Shown: positions 18,946 to 28,445 of the stretch, one piece after another
How the letters are laid out: each line of letters starts with the position of its first letter
Numbering within the stretch: position 1 is the stretch's first letter
NCBI RefSeq assembly: GCF_014268805.2
Contig: NZ_JABWRF020000001.1
Span: 558,001-622,000, forward strand
Direction: 5' to 3'
DNA from: Pseudomonas farsensis
GTDB lineage: Bacteria > Pseudomonadota > Gammaproteobacteria > Pseudomonadales > Pseudomonadaceae
DNA: 64,000 nt
Translations under genes and position numbers: made by a program
The notes under the pieces: generated by a model
What the model saw: the letters and a program-made list of their open reading frames with translations, nothing else
Told to the model about the DNA's origin: nothing
Databases searched by the model: none

Positions 18946-19800
18946 ATGTCGCTAAATTTCCCGCTGTTGCTCGTCATCGCCGTAGCCGTCTGTGGCCTGT
19001 TGGGCCTGATCGACCTGCTGTTCCTGGCCCCGCGCCGGCGGTCGGCAATCGCTACTTATCAGGGCAGCGTCACCCAGCCGGAAATGGCTGTGGTGGAGCG
19101 CCTGAACAAGGAGCCGTTGCTGGTCGAGTACGGCAAGTCGTTCTTCCCGGTGCTGTTCGTCGTGCTGGTGCTGCGTTCGTTCCTGGTTGAACCGTTCCAG
19201 ATCCCCTCGGGGTCGATGAAACCGACCCTCGAAGTGGGCGATTTCATTCTGGTGAGCAAGTTCTCCTACGGCATTCGCCTGCCGGTGATCGACAAGAAAA
19301 TCATCGAGATCGGCGACCCGCAGCGCGGCGATGTCATGGTGTTCCGGTATCCGAGCGACCCTAACGTCAACTACATCAAGCGTGTGGTTGGCCTGCCGGG
19401 CGATCAGATCCGCTACACCAACGACAAGCGCTTGTACGTCAATGGCCAGCCGGTTGCCGAGCAACTGGTTGGCAGCGAGCCAGGTACCTTGGGCAGCGCC
19501 GAGCTGTACAAGGAAAAACTCGGCGAAGCCGAGCACCTGATCCGCAAGGAAATGACCCGTTACCGCATGCCGCCGGACCAGCAATGGACCGTGCCGGCCG
19601 GGCACTACTTCATGATGGGCGACAACCGCGACAACTCCAACGACAGCCGCTTCTGGGATGACCCGAATATCCCTAAAGAGCTGCACGGCATGGTCCCAGA
19701 CCACAATATCGTCGGCAAGGCGTTCGCGGTATGGATGAGCTGGCCAGAGCCCAAGCTCAGCCACTTCCCCAACCTGTCGCGGGTCGGCCTGATCCATTGA
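18946..19800 (+). CDS. lepB: Signal peptidase I, LepB
   Basis: 284 residues with two N-terminal membrane helices. The catalytic dyad is Ser90 in PSGSMKPTL and Lys145 in YIKRVVGLPGD; the GDNRDNSNDSRFWD box is intact. It removes signal peptides from exported proteins on the periplasmic face. It lies 5 bases after lepA. In P. aeruginosa I recall a DUF4845 gene between lepB and rnc; here only a 159-bp gap with a hairpin is found. Confidence 0.96.
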   Translation: MSLNFPLLLVIAVAVCGLLGLIDLLFLAPRRRSAIATYQGSVTQPEMAVVERLNKEPLLVEYGKSFFPVLFVVLVLRSFLVEPFQIPSGSMKPTLEVGDFILVSKFSYGIRLPVIDKKIIEIGDPQRGDVMVFRYPSDPNVNYIKRVVGLPGDQIRYTNDKRLYVNGQPVAEQLVGSEPGTLGSAELYKEKLGEAEHLIRKEMTRYRMPPDQQWTVPAGHYFMMGDNRDNSNDSRFWDDPNIPKELHGMVPDHNIVGKAFAVWMSWPEPKLSHFPNLSRVGLIH

Positions 19801-19807
19801 GCATCGA

Positions 19808-19831
19808 CGGCGCTGTCTACAGACAGCGCCG
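19808..19831 (+). terminator. Hairpin after lepB
   Basis: CGGCGCTGTCT and AGACAGCGCCG are perfectly complementary over 11 bp with a very short loop, 7 bases after the lepB stop. There is no long T run, only ATTGCATTT, so it may be a weak terminator or an mRNA processing site before rnc. Confidence 0.5.
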
Positions 19832-19959
19832 ATTGCATTTCTGACATAGGCTGTGTTCTCAGGGAGCGAGAGATTTCGCCGTTTCCGGCGACAGCACCGC
19901 CAAACCGTCTTTCAGGATGTTGATTTGAATAACGCGTTTAACACCGCAGGGGTGGCCCG

Positions 19960-20649
19960 ATGAGTGCAACCCTGGCCCAACTGGAGCGCAAGCTCGGTTA
20001 CACCTTCAAGGATCAGGAGCTGATGCTGCTGGCCTTGACCCATCGCAGCTATGCCGGGCGCAATAACGAGCGCCTGGAATTCCTCGGCGATGCCATTCTC
20101 AACTTCGTGGCCGGCGAAGCGCTGTTCGAGCGTTTCCCCCAGGCCCGCGAAGGCCAGCTATCGCGCCTGCGCGCACGCCTGGTGAAGGGTGAAACCCTGG
20201 CCCGCCTGGCCCGTGGTTTCGACCTGGGCGACTACCTGCGCCTGGGTTCGGGCGAACTCAAAAGCGGCGGTTTTCGCCGCGAGTCGATCCTGGCCGACGC
20301 CCTTGAGGCGTTGATCGGCGCGATCTACCAGGATGCCGACATGCAGACCGCGCGTGAGCGCGTTCTGGCGTGGCTGACCGACGAGTTCGACGGCCTGACC
20401 CTGGTCGATACCAACAAAGACCCCAAGACCCGCCTGCAGGAGTTTCTGCAGTCGCGCAGCTGCGACCTGCCGCGTTACGAGGTGGTGGACATCCAGGGCG
20501 AACCGCACTGCCGCACCTTCTTCGTCGAATGCGAAGTGGTGCTGCTGAACAACAAAAGCCGCGGCCAGGGCGTGAGCCGGCGTATCGCCGAGCAGGTAGC
20601 CGCCGCCGCTGCATTGATCGCCCTGGGCGTGGAGAATGGCAATGACTGA
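19960..20649 (+). CDS. rnc: Ribonuclease III
   Basis: 229 residues. The RNase III signature [19 protein letters not shown] carries the metal-binding acidic residues; the second catalytic acidic cluster is [15 protein letters not shown] double-stranded RNA-binding domain fills the C-terminal third ([20 protein letters not shown] onward). It processes rRNA and many mRNAs. Its last codons overlap the era start by 8 bases, so the two genes are translationally coupled as in E. coli. Confidence 0.97.
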   Translation: MSATLAQLERKLGYTFKDQELMLLALTHRSYAGRNNERLEFLGDAILNFVAGEALFERFPQAREGQLSRLRARLVKGETLARLARGFDLGDYLRLGSGELKSGGFRRESILADALEALIGAIYQDADMQTARERVLAWLTDEFDGLTLVDTNKDPKTRLQEFLQSRSCDLPRYEVVDIQGEPHCRTFFVECEVVLLNNKSRGQGVSRRIAEQVAAAAALIALGVENGND

Positions 20650-21544
20650 GAATACTGCGACCCGCTGTGGCTATGTGGCCATCGTCGGCCGCCCCAACGT
20701 GGGCAAGTCCACGCTGCTCAACCACATCCTCGGGCAGAAGCTTGCGATCACCTCGCGCAAGCCGCAAACCACCCGCCACAACATGCTCGGCATCAAGACC
20801 GAAGGCGACGTGCAGGCGATCTATGTCGACACCCCCGGCATGCACAAGGCCAACGACAAGGCCCTGAACCGCTACATGAACCGCAACGCCTCGGCAGCCT
20901 TGAAAGACGTGGATGTGGTGATCTTCGTGGTCGACCGTACCCGCTGGACCGACGAGGACCAACTGGTGCTCGAGCGCGTTCAGTACGTGACCGGCCCGCT
21001 GATCATCGCGGTCAACAAGACCGACCGCATGGAAGAAAAAGCCGACTTGATCCCGCATCTGCAGTGGCTGCAGGAGCAACTGCCGAACGCGCAGGTGATG
21101 CCGATTTCCGCGCAGCAGGGGCACAACCTCGAAGCGCTGGAAGCCCAGATCGCCAAGCACCTGCCGGAAAACGATCACTTCTTCCCCGAAGACCAGATCA
21201 CCGACCGCAGCAGCCGTTTCCTGGCCGCCGAGCTGGTCCGCGAGAAAATCATGCGCCAGCTGGGCGCAGAGCTTCCGTACCAGATCACCGTCGAAATCGA
21301 AGAGTTCAAGCAACAGGGCCATGTGCTGCATATCCATGCGCTGATCCTGGTTGAACGCGACGGCCAGAAGAAAATCATCATTGGCGACAAGGGCGAGCGT
21401 ATCAAGCGCATCGGCTCCGAGGCGCGCAAGGACATGGAAGTGCTGTTCGACTCCAAGGTCATGCTCAACCTGTGGGTGAAGGTCAAAGGCGGCTGGTCTG
21501 ACGACGAACGCGCCCTGCGCTCGTTGGGCTACGGCGACCTGTAA
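20642..21544 (+). CDS. era: GTPase Era
   Basis: 300 residues from the ATG at 20642 ([20 protein letters not shown]). This start is favoured over the ATG two codons earlier because GGAG lies 7 bases before it. The P-loop [20 protein letters not shown] and NKTD motifs form the GTPase; the C-terminal KH domain includes [20 protein letters not shown]. Era binds the 3' end of 16S rRNA and acts in 30S assembly. It overlaps rnc upstream. Confidence 0.97.
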   Translation: MTENTATRCGYVAIVGRPNVGKSTLLNHILGQKLAITSRKPQTTRHNMLGIKTEGDVQAIYVDTPGMHKANDKALNRYMNRNASAALKDVDVVIFVVDRTRWTDEDQLVLERVQYVTGPLIIAVNKTDRMEEKADLIPHLQWLQEQLPNAQVMPISAQQGHNLEALEAQIAKHLPENDHFFPEDQITDRSSRFLAAELVREKIMRQLGAELPYQITVEIEEFKQQGHVLHIHALILVERDGQKKIIIGDKGERIKRIGSEARKDMEVLFDSKVMLNLWVKVKGGWSDDERALRSLGYGDL

Positions 21545-21570
21545 GCTTTTCAGCCAGTTCGCTGTATCCC

Positions 21571-21622
21571 GTGGGAGCGGGCTTGCCCCGTGATTGCAAT
21601 CGCGGGGCAAGCCCGCTCCCAC
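21571..21622. repeat. REP-type palindrome between era and recO
   Basis: GTGGGAGCGGGCTTGCCCCG is followed at once by its inverted copy, separated by TGATTGCAATCG. It fills most of the 106-bp era-recO gap, inside what is otherwise a continuous gene set. Confidence 0.85.
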
Positions 21623-21650
21623 AGTTCTTTCTGGCCCCGAGTGATTTCGC

Positions 21651-22331
21651 ATGGACCAACCCACCCCCCAGCCGGCCTACGTGTTGCACAGCCGCGCCTA
21701 CAAGGAAACCAGCGCGCTGGTGGACTTGCTCACCCCCCAGGGGCGGGTACGGGCGGTGCTGCGCCGGGCGCGGGGCAAGGGCGGTAGCCTGGTGCGCCCA
21801 TTCGTGCCGCTTGAGGTTGAGCTGCGCGGGCGAGGGGAGCTGAAGAACGTCGGCCGTATGGACAGCAGCGGTATCGCCGCCTGGCTGCATGGCGATGCAC
21901 TATTCAGCGGGTTGTACCTCAATGAGTTGCTGATGCGCCTGCTGCCAGCGGAGGCGCCGTACCCGGCGCTGTTCGAGCATTACACCCTGACCTTGCAGGC
22001 CCTGGCTGCCGGTCGCCCGTTGGAGCCTGCTGCGTGCGTTCGAATGGCGGCTGCTGGACGAGTTGGGCTACGCCTTTGCCCTGCACCATGACGTCAATGA
22101 TGCCCCGGTGGTTGCCGATGGCCTGTACCGGTTGCTGGTCGATGCCGGGCTTGAGCGGGTCGAGCTGTTTCAGCCCGGGTTGTTCAAGGGCACCGAGCTG
22201 CTGGCATTGGCTGACGCGGACTGGGCCGCCCCGGTGCATTGCTTGCGGCCAAGCGCCTGATGCGCCAGGCGCTGGCGGTGCACCTGGGGCCCAAGCCGCT
22301 GGTCAGCCGGGAACTGTTTCGCAAGCGCTGA
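21651..22331 (+). pseudogene. recO: DNA repair protein RecO, disrupted by two frameshifts
   Basis: The N-terminal part ([20 protein letters not shown]) is clear RecO OB-fold sequence. As read, the frame leaves RecO at about 22026 and stops at 22089-22091, giving 146 residues. The next frame, from about 22027, continues RecO with [20 protein letters not shown] through DADWAAP. At the C run 22229-22232 the frame shifts back, and [20 protein letters not shown] through LFRKR ends at the TGA 22329-22331. The first event needs one extra base (or two missing), the second one missing base. All RecO segments are otherwise intact, so this is either very recent decay or a sequence error. RecO loads RecA with RecR. 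Confidence 0.85.
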
Positions 22332-22374
22332 TCACGACGTATGCTGTGTGGCTCAACTATCAGGAGAGCCTTTC

Positions 22375-23115
22375 GTGACTCACAGCAACCGCATGCTTCT
22401 TGGCGTCAACATCGACCACGTGGCCACCCTGCGCCAGGCACGCGGCACGCGTTACCCTGATCCGGTCAAGGCTGCGCTGGACGCCGAAGAGGCGGGCGCC
22501 GACGGCATTACCGTGCACCTGCGTGAAGACCGCCGGCATATTCAGGAACGTGATGTACTGCTGCTCAAGGACGTGTTGCAAACGCGCATGAACTTCGAGA
22601 TGGGCGTCACCGAAGAGATGATGGCCTTCGCCGAAAAGGTCCGCCCTGCGCACATCTGCCTGGTGCCGGAAACCCGCCAGGAGCTGACCACCGAAGGTGG
22701 CCTGGACGTGGCTGGCCAAGAGGCGCGTATCAAGGCTGCCGTCGAGCGTCTGGCGCGCACCGGCGCCGAAGTGTCGCTGTTCATCGATGCTGACGAGCGC
22801 CAGATCGAAGCCTCGCGCCGCGTGGGTGCGCCGGCTATCGAGCTGCACACCGGGCGTTACGCGGATGCCGAAACGCCAGCCGAGGTGGCAGAAGAGCTGC
22901 AGCGCATCAAGGATGGCGTCGCCTTTGGCGTCGGCCAGGGCCTGATCGTGAACGCCGGCCATGGCCTGCACTACCACAACGTCGAGGCGGTGGCGGCAAT
23001 CAAAGGCATCAATGAGCTGAACATCGGCCACGCCTTGGTGGCGCATGCCTTGTTTGTCGGCTTCAAGGCGGCAGTCGCCGAAATGAAAGCCCTGATCATC
23101 GCCGCTTCGCGCTGA
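22375..23115 (+). CDS. pdxJ: Pyridoxine 5'-phosphate synthase PdxJ
   Basis: 246 residues from a GTG at 22375 with CAGGAGAG before it; the N-terminus [20 protein letters not shown] is the family start. The TIM-barrel motifs [20 protein letters not shown] and [14 protein letters not shown] are intact. It condenses 1-deoxyxylulose 5-phosphate with aminoacetone phosphate to pyridoxine 5'-phosphate. It is the last gene of the rnc-era-recO-pdxJ set, 43 bases after the recO stop. Confidence 0.96.
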   Translation: MTHSNRMLLGVNIDHVATLRQARGTRYPDPVKAALDAEEAGADGITVHLREDRRHIQERDVLLLKDVLQTRMNFEMGVTEEMMAFAEKVRPAHICLVPETRQELTTEGGLDVAGQEARIKAAVERLARTGAEVSLFIDADERQIEASRRVGAPAIELHTGRYADAETPAEVAEELQRIKDGVAFGVGQGLIVNAGHGLHYHNVEAVAAIKGINELNIGHALVAHALFVGFKAAVAEMKALIIAASR

Positions 23116-23193
23116 TCACCTCGTGCTGGTTCGGCACTCCGAGCCAGCTCGCCCCTACGCCCGGTTGGGCACTGTTTCGCGCAAGCCTGTGCT

Positions 23194-23495
23194 GGCCTCA
23201 TCGCAGGCTGGCGCCAGCTCCCACAGAGGCCATGTTCAACCGCAACCTTGCCGGTTGGACCCAATCCTGTGGGAAATGATAGAGAGTTGTGGCGAGCGGG
23301 CTTGTCCCGCGTTGGGCTGCGCAGCAGCCCTGAAAACCCAAGGGGCTGCTGCGCAGCCCAACGCGGGGCAAGCCCGCTCGCCACAAGGATATATATCTGA
23401 CGGGAACAGGCTTGTACAAAACCATAGAATCTCCCACAGGATTGGGTTCAACCAGCAATGTTGCGGTTGAGCACGGCCTGCGATCAGGTGAAGGG
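23194..23495. repeat. Composite REP repeat, family B, copy 1
   Basis: It fills the 397-bp gap between pdxJ and the sensor kinase; no gene is visible there. An outer REP arm lies at 23194-23225, then a linker with GTTGGACCCAATCCTGTGGG, then an inner hairpin at 23288-23396 whose arms (TTGTGGCGAGCGGGCTTG and on) pair over about 44 bp with one mismatch. The loop reads CTGAAAACCCAAG. The right linker contains GAACAGGCTTGTACAAAACC, and a degenerate outer arm ends near 23495. Confidence 0.85.
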
Positions 23496-23512
23496 CCCTC
23501 AACGCCAGCCCA

Positions 23513-24898
23513 TCACTGCGTCTGAAACACCAGGCTGAAGCGCGTAGGCCCTTGCACTGCGCTGCGCACTTCGACCCGCCCGCCATGCAGGCGCATGATC
23601 GACTGCACGATGGCAAGCCCCAGCCCGGTACCACCTTCCAGCCTGGAACGCCCGCTGCCTGCGCGGTAGAACCGTTCGAACAGGTGCGGCAGGTCTGCTT
23701 CAGCAATGCCCGGCCCGCAGTTTTCGACCCACACAGCCATGCCGTCCGCCACCCGCTCGACCCCAACCGTCACCGGCTGCCCTTCGGCGCCGTGCCGAAT
23801 GGCATTGCTCAGCAGGTTGGACAGTGCCCGCTGGAACATCAGCTTGTCCGCAAGCGCGGTGCCCCAGCCTTGCAGTTGCAGCGAGATATCCTTGAGTTCG
23901 GCGCTGAAGGCAAACAACTCGCTGACCCGCGCCACCTCGTCTGCCAACGCCAGCGGCGCCAGGCCAACCTGGCTGTGGGGCTGGCTGACCTGGGCCAGAA
24001 ACAGCATGTCATTGATGATCCGGCTGAGCCGCGTCAGTTCCTCCACGCTGTCTTCCAGCGCCTCACGGTAACGCCCGGCGTCGCGCTCGCGCGCCAGGGT
24101 GACTTGCGCCTTGCCCATCAGGTTACTCAGCGGGGTACGCAGTTCATGGGCCAGGTCATCGGAGAACTGCGACAGTTGGCTTACGCCGTGGTCGAGGCGG
24201 TCGAGCATCACGTTGATTGCCCGGGCAAGGTCCGCCAGCTCCAGCGGCAGCCCTTCATGGGGCAAGCGGTGGCCCAGGTCCTGGGCCGAGACCAACCCGG
24301 CAATTCTTCGAAAATGCCGTAAAGGCCGCAGGCCGCGCTGCACCAGCTTCCAGGCGGCAACGCCGATCAGCAGCAACACCAGCGGCAGGCCCAGCAAGGT
24401 TGAATGCAGGTACGCATCGAGCAGTGCGCTGTCATCGTTGCGGTTCAGCGACATCAGCACCTTCACCGGGGTGTCATCACGTAGTTGCATCACGCGGCTG
24501 GCGGTGAGCATCGGCGTGTCGCTGGCGTCGCGCCACTCATGGAAGGTGAGCTGCGCCTGTGCAGGCAGTGCTTGCAGATGCTGTGATTGCAGCGCCGGGC
24601 CCAGGCTCAGCAGGGCAGGGTGGCGGCTATTGATGGCCAGCACGCTGAGGCTGAGGTTGTCGTGGCCCATCACCAGGTCCAGCAGTGGGTGCGCCCGTAC
24701 GCCGAGGTCGTCACTGCGCAGATCCACCCGCAGGTTGTGCTCGACCTGCAGCATCTTGCGGGTAAGGTCCTTGCGCGCCCGGCTGTCCAGCTCATGATCG
24801 AGGGCGAACACCGCCAGGGCTGCCAGCAGCAGTACCAGCGCCGCGCCCATCAGTATGACGGTAAGGCCAAGGCGCATGGACAGCGTGGCTGGCTTCAC
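23513..24898 (-). CDS. Heavy-metal-type sensor histidine kinase (CzcS/CopS-like)
   Basis: 461 residues from the GTG at 24898, which overlaps the regulator's stop as GTGA. Two membrane helices (about residues 12-33 and 166-183) flank a periplasmic sensor region typical of the CusS/CzcS/CopS group. A HAMP segment follows, then His251 in [20 protein letters not shown] and ATP-binding boxes [10 protein letters not shown] and [13 protein letters not shown]. The inducing metal cannot be told from sequence. It pairs with the regulator encoded just upstream on the same strand. Confidence 0.85.
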   Translation of the reverse strand: MKPATLSMRLGLTVILMGAALVLLLAALAVFALDHELDSRARKDLTRKMLQVEHNLRVDLRSDDLGVRAHPLLDLVMGHDNLSLSVLAINSRHPALLSLGPALQSQHLQALPAQAQLTFHEWRDASDTPMLTASRVMQLRDDTPVKVLMSLNRNDDSALLDAYLHSTLLGLPLVLLLIGVAAWKLVQRGLRPLRHFRRIAGLVSAQDLGHRLPHEGLPLELADLARAINVMLDRLDHGVSQLSQFSDDLAHELRTPLSNLMGKAQVTLARERDAGRYREALEDSVEELTRLSRIINDMLFLAQVSQPHSQVGLAPLALADEVARVSELFAFSAELKDISLQLQGWGTALADKLMFQRALSNLLSNAIRHGAEGQPVTVGVERVADGMAVWVENCGPGIAEADLPHLFERFYRAGSGRSRLEGGTGLGLAIVQSIMRLHGGRVEVRSAVQGPTRFSLVFQTQ

Positions 24899-25569
24899 GC
24901 CCGCGCCTCCAGCACGTAGCCGACGCCGCGCAGGGTGTGGATGAGCTTGTCTTCGAACGGGTCGTCGATTTTTGCTCGCAAGCGGCGGATCGACACCTCG
25001 ACCACGTTGGTGTCGCAATCGAAGTTCATGTCCCACACCAGCGAGATGATCTGCGTGCGCGACAATACCTCGCCGCTCTGGCGCATCAGCAGGTGCAGCA
25101 GGGTGAACTCCTTGGCGGTCAGGTCGATGCGCTGGCCGGCACGCCAGGCCCGATGCCGGCCAGGGTCAAGCTCCAGGTTGGCAACCTTCAGGGTGCTGGG
25201 CTGCAGGTTTTGTTCGGTGCGCCGCAGCAGGCTGCGGATGCGTGCCAGCAGCTCTGGAAACTCGAAGGGTTTGAGCAGGTAGTCATCGGCGCCCAGGTCC
25301 AGCCCCTTTACCCGGTCGGCCAGCCGCCCGTGGGCGGTGAGCATCATGATGCGCGTGGCGGATTCGGCGCGCAGGCGTTGCAGCACGCTCCAGCCGTCCA
25401 GCTCGGGCAGGTTGACGTCGAGGATCACCAGGTCGTAGGGCTGCTGGCGGGCCAGGTGCAGGCCATCGGTGCCGGTGTAGGCGCAGTCGACCACATAGCC
25501 GTTTTCACGCAGGCCCTGTTGCAGGTAGTCGGCGGTACGGGGTTCGTCCTCGATGATCAGTAGGCGCAT
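24895..25569 (-). CDS. Heavy-metal-type response regulator (CzcR/CopR-like)
   Basis: 224 residues: receiver with Asp51 in [13 protein letters not shown] and switch lysine in LLKPFEF, then an OmpR-type winged helix ([20 protein letters not shown], ending [13 protein letters not shown]). The DFDTN-like linker, here [14 protein letters not shown], is typical for the CzcR/CopR/IrlR group. It is coupled to the kinase gene by a GTGA overlap and divergent from the small secreted protein gene at 25878. Confidence 0.88.
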   Translation of the reverse strand: MRLLIIEDEPRTADYLQQGLRENGYVVDCAYTGTDGLHLARQQPYDLVILDVNLPELDGWSVLQRLRAESATRIMMLTAHGRLADRVKGLDLGADDYLLKPFEFPELLARIRSLLRRTEQNLQPSTLKVANLELDPGRHRAWRAGQRIDLTAKEFTLLHLLMRQSGEVLSRTQIISLVWDMNFDCDTNVVEVSIRRLRAKIDDPFEDKLIHTLRGVGYVLEARA

Positions 25570-25675
25570 GCTCAGGCTCGGTGGGGCGAAAGAAAGGGGG
25601 GGGCGATTCTCGACCCTGTAGCAGCATCAGGGTCAAGCGGGGGCATGTTACGGGATACGAGCAGCCAAGCGGCGT

Positions 25676-25693
25676 GGATAACGAATTTGTAAT
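25676..25693. promoter_or_regulatory. Candidate metal-regulator box in the divergent gap
   Basis: Read on the minus strand this is ATTACAAATTCGTTATCC, two TTAC/TTAT half-sites in direct array as expected for CzcR/CopR-type regulators. It lies about 107 bp before the regulator gene and 185 bp before the small gene. The rest of the 308-bp gap (25570-25877) shows no gene. Assignment is tentative. Confidence 0.35.
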
Positions 25694-25877
25694 CTGCCGG
25701 CCATGTCGCTGACGGTGCTGTGCCTGAGCCCCCTCGCGGTGGTTCGGCATTCCGAGCAAGCCCGCCCCACAGCAATTCGAGATGCGGCTTTCAAGACTGT
25801 AATGCGCGGCTCACCTTGGTGTTAGCTAGCCCTTGGCAAGATTGCCTCAACTAAACGGTTACCACGAGGCAAGCACC

Positions 25878-26078
25878 ATGAACCTGAGCAAGTACCTGCT
25901 GTTGGCAATCCTCGCCCTGGGCAGCACCAGCGTTTTCGCCGAAGGTGGCGCGGAGCGATCCAAGCAGTTCTGGCAGGCGTTTCGCGAAGATCAGGCGCGG
26001 CTGTATGGCAACGACCAGGCGCAGGCGGTTGCCGAGCGTGAGCGTGAAGCCAAGGCCCGCAAGGTTGCGAAGGATTGA
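25878..26078 (+). CDS. Small secreted protein of unknown function
   Basis: 66 residues from the ATG at 25878, preceded by GAGGCAAG. A clear signal peptide (MNLSKYLLLAILALGSTSVFAEGG) leaves a mature peptide of about 44 residues that is highly charged and helical (REDQARLYGNDQAQAVAERE). I do not recognise a family. It is divergent from a metal-type two-component system and closed by its own terminator, so it may be a target of that system. This is inference. Confidence 0.7.
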   Translation: MNLSKYLLLAILALGSTSVFAEGGAERSKQFWQAFREDQARLYGNDQAQAVAEREREAKARKVAKD

Positions 26079-26087
26079 GAGGCACTG

Positions 26088-26120
26088 CACCTGCGCCGCA
26101 ACCGCTCCACGGCGCAGGTG
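26088..26120 (+). other. Hairpin after the small secreted protein gene
   Basis: CACCTGCGCCG (26088-26098) pairs perfectly with CGGCGCAGGTG (26110-26120) around an 11-nt loop, 10 bases after the stop codon. It stands 7 bases before a second, T-tailed hairpin, so the short mRNA would end in two tandem stems. Confidence 0.6.
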
Positions 26121-26126
26121 ACTTCA

Positions 26127-26159
26127 GGCGCCCGCAGCTTGGCTGCCGGCGCCTTTTTT
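26127..26159 (+). terminator. Rho-independent terminator of the small secreted protein gene
   Basis: GGCGCC-CGCAGC pairs with GCTGCC-GGCGCC across a TTG loop and is followed by TTTTTT (26154-26159). It ends against the convergent cmoB stop codon, which begins inside the T run. Confidence 0.85.
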
Positions 26160-27114
26160 ACTTGCGCGCCAGCAACGTGGCGCGGCGCGGGGCCGGCAGG
26201 CCTTCGACGGTTTTACCGGGGTCGTTGGGGTCGAGGAAATCGCCCAGCGACTGGTAGCGCATCCACTCGGTACTGCGCTGCTCCTCAAGGCTGGTGACGC
26301 TGACATCGACGCAGCGCACATCGCTGAAACCTGCGCGGCGCAACCAGCGCGCCAAGGCCGGTACCGACGGCAGGTACCACACGTTGCGCATCTGCGCGTA
26401 ACGGTCTTCGGGCACCAGCACCTGGTTCTCGTCGCCCTCGATGACCAGTGTCTCCAGCACCAGCTCCCCCCCTTTTACCAGGCAGTCCTTGAGCGCCAGC
26501 AGGTGCTCGATGGGCGAGCGGCGATGGTAGAACACGCCCATGGAGAACACCGTATCGAACCCCTCGAGGTTGGCCGGCAGGTCTTCCAGGGCGAAGGGCA
26601 GGTGCCAGGCCGGTAGCTGCGGCAGGTACTGCTGCACAGCCTGGAACTGGCAGAAGAACAGCCAGTTAGGGTCGACACCCACCACCATGTCGGCGCCAGC
26701 ACCGAGCATGCGCCATTGGTAATAGCCATTGCCACAGCCGACATCGAGCACGCGCTTGCCCTTGAGGTCCAGGTGCGGGCCGACCCGCGACCATTTCCAG
26801 TCCGAGCGCCACTCGGTATCGACATGCACGCCGAACAGGTCGAACGGCCCTTTGCGCCACGGCGACAAGCCCATCAGTGCCTCGCGCATTTGTGCGCGGG
26901 TGGCCGGGTCGCAGTCGCAATCCAGGCGCAGGCCGTTGACCAGGTCGATTTCGCTCGGCACAAGCTTGGGCAGCGCCTCAAGTGCGCCGCGCCAGCGGTC
27001 GAGGTCGCCGTGGCCTTTTTCAAGCTTGGCGTCGAGTTGGGCCTGCAGGCCTTGCGACCAGGTAGCCAGCGGCGTACCCGCCAGGCGGCGGACGAGGGGG
27101 GAAAGATCGATCAT
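26158..27114 (-). CDS. cmoB: tRNA U34 carboxymethyltransferase CmoB
   Basis: 318 residues. The SAM-type methyltransferase core has [20 protein letters not shown] and [20 protein letters not shown], both typical of CmoB. It transfers a carboxymethyl group from carboxy-SAM to 5-hydroxyuridine at the wobble position of certain tRNAs, giving cmo5U. It overlaps the cmoA stop as ATGA, so synthesis of the cofactor and its user are coupled. Confidence 0.95.
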   Translation of the reverse strand: MIDLSPLVRRLAGTPLATWSQGLQAQLDAKLEKGHGDLDRWRGALEALPKLVPSEIDLVNGLRLDCDCDPATRAQMREALMGLSPWRKGPFDLFGVHVDTEWRSDWKWSRVGPHLDLKGKRVLDVGCGNGYYQWRMLGAGADMVVGVDPNWLFFCQFQAVQQYLPQLPAWHLPFALEDLPANLEGFDTVFSMGVFYHRRSPIEHLLALKDCLVKGGELVLETLVIEGDENQVLVPEDRYAQMRNVWYLPSVPALARWLRRAGFSDVRCVDVSVTSLEEQRSTEWMRYQSLGDFLDPNDPGKTVEGLPAPRRATLLARK

Positions 27115-27854
27115 GGCAGGGCTATCAGAGAGGCGAAGTTAAGGCACTGGAACCACGGCACGACCTTGGAGAAACCGGCCTCGCGCAAACGTTGCTCGTG
27201 GGCCTGCAAGGTGTCGGGCTTCATCACATGCTCGATGGCGCTGCGCTTCTGGGCAATTTCCAGCTCGCTGTAGCCATTGGCACGTTTGAAGTCCAGGTGC
27301 AGCTCGTTGAGCAGTTGCTGTTGCTGGTCATCGGCAAAGCACAGCTTTTCGGACAGAATCAGCGCGCCGCCCGGCAGCAAAGCCTGGCGAATTTGCGCCA
27401 GCAGCGCCAGGCGCTGCTCGGGCGCGATGAACTGCAAGGTGAAGTTCATCGCCACCACCGAGGCCGGTTGCAGGGCAAGGTTGAGGATGTCTGCCTCGAC
27501 CACTTCAACCGGCAGCAGCTCCTGGAACATCGAGTCTTGGGCGTTGAGGTATTGCTGGCAGCGTTCGACCATGGCGGCGGAATTGTCCACCGCAATGACC
27601 CGGCAGCCGTCGACCCGCACATGGCGGCGCAGGGCCTGGGTAACGGCGCCCAGTGAGGCGCCGAGGTCATACAGCGCCGTATTGGGCTGGGCGAAGCGCG
27701 CCGCGAGCACACCGAGGTTCTCGACGATGGTCGGGTAGCCGGGTACCGAGCGCTTGATCATGTCCGGGAACACCCGCACCACGTCCTCGTTGAAGACGAA
27801 GTCGGGCACTTGTTCCAGAGGCTGGGCGAATAAACGGTCGGGGGGTTGGCTCAC
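27111..27854 (-). CDS. cmoA: Carboxy-SAM synthase CmoA
   Basis: 247 residues. [19 protein letters not shown] is the SAM-binding motif I and the start [20 protein letters not shown] is characteristic. CmoA makes carboxy-S-adenosylmethionine from SAM and prephenate. It precedes cmoB with a 4-base overlap. The 86-bp gap to the next gene upstream holds no strong feature. Confidence 0.95.
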   Translation of the reverse strand: MSQPPDRLFAQPLEQVPDFVFNEDVVRVFPDMIKRSVPGYPTIVENLGVLAARFAQPNTALYDLGASLGAVTQALRRHVRVDGCRVIAVDNSAAMVERCQQYLNAQDSMFQELLPVEVVEADILNLALQPASVVAMNFTLQFIAPEQRLALLAQIRQALLPGGALILSEKLCFADDQQQQLLNELHLDFKRANGYSELEIAQKRSAIEHVMKPDTLQAHEQRLREAGFSKVVPWFQCLNFASLIALP

Positions 27855-27940
27855 AGTTGGCTCGATGCGATGTCTTTCAAGGCCGGCATTTTATCCAAAG
27901 GTCGACAGCAAGCCAAATCGCTAACCGGTGGTGTGCCTGA

Positions 27941-28339
27941 TCAACCACCCGTGACCCTGATCTGGCAATCGAATGTCTGCACCGGGCGTACCTCTGGGGC
28001 CCAGGGCTGTTGATAGACCAGCACCAGATGCCCGTCGCCGGCGGCCTTGGCCTGGAAACGCCATGAAGACACACCCGCGCTGCCGACGATGCCGGCGTCT
28101 TCGGGTGCGCTGTACACCTCTGGGCCAAGGCTTTGCAGGATATTCGAGGCCGGGTTCTGCAGCAGCCAGCGATAGCCCGTGGTGGGGTTGGCGGGCAGCG
28201 TCAAGGCCAGGGTCTGGCCTACTACCAGACGCTTGGGGCATTCGCTTTCGGCGTCGAGTTCTACCGGGCCTTTGGGTTGCTGGGCACAGGCGGCGAGCAG
28301 GGCAAGGCTAAAGGGAGCAAGCAAACGATGGGCGGTCAT
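27941..28339 (-). CDS. Lipoprotein with I42 (chagasin/ICP-like) protease-inhibitor fold
   Basis: 132 residues from the ATG at 28339 (MTAHRLLAPFSLALLAACAQ). The N-terminus is a lipoprotein signal with lipobox LAAC. The mature part has the inhibitor loop NPTTGYRW that defines the chagasin/ICP family of cysteine-peptidase inhibitors, and further family segments (SSWRFQAKAAGDGHLVLVYQ). The second GxxG-type loop (PEDAGIVGSAG) is also visible. It sits downstream of the Lon paralogue, on the same strand, separated by 106 bases. Its target protease is unknown. Confidence 0.8.
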   Translation of the reverse strand: MTAHRLLAPFSLALLAACAQQPKGPVELDAESECPKRLVVGQTLALTLPANPTTGYRWLLQNPASNILQSLGPEVYSAPEDAGIVGSAGVSSWRFQAKAAGDGHLVLVYQQPWAPEVRPVQTFDCQIRVTGG

Positions 28340-28445
28340 AAAGGCTCCGCAGGCGGAAGATAGCCGCAGAATACCCGAAGCGGCTGCTGATGTCGGCCCC
28401 TGGGCAAGCAGGCCCGCTTGCGCGGGCCGCTGTGTGTGGCAGGTG

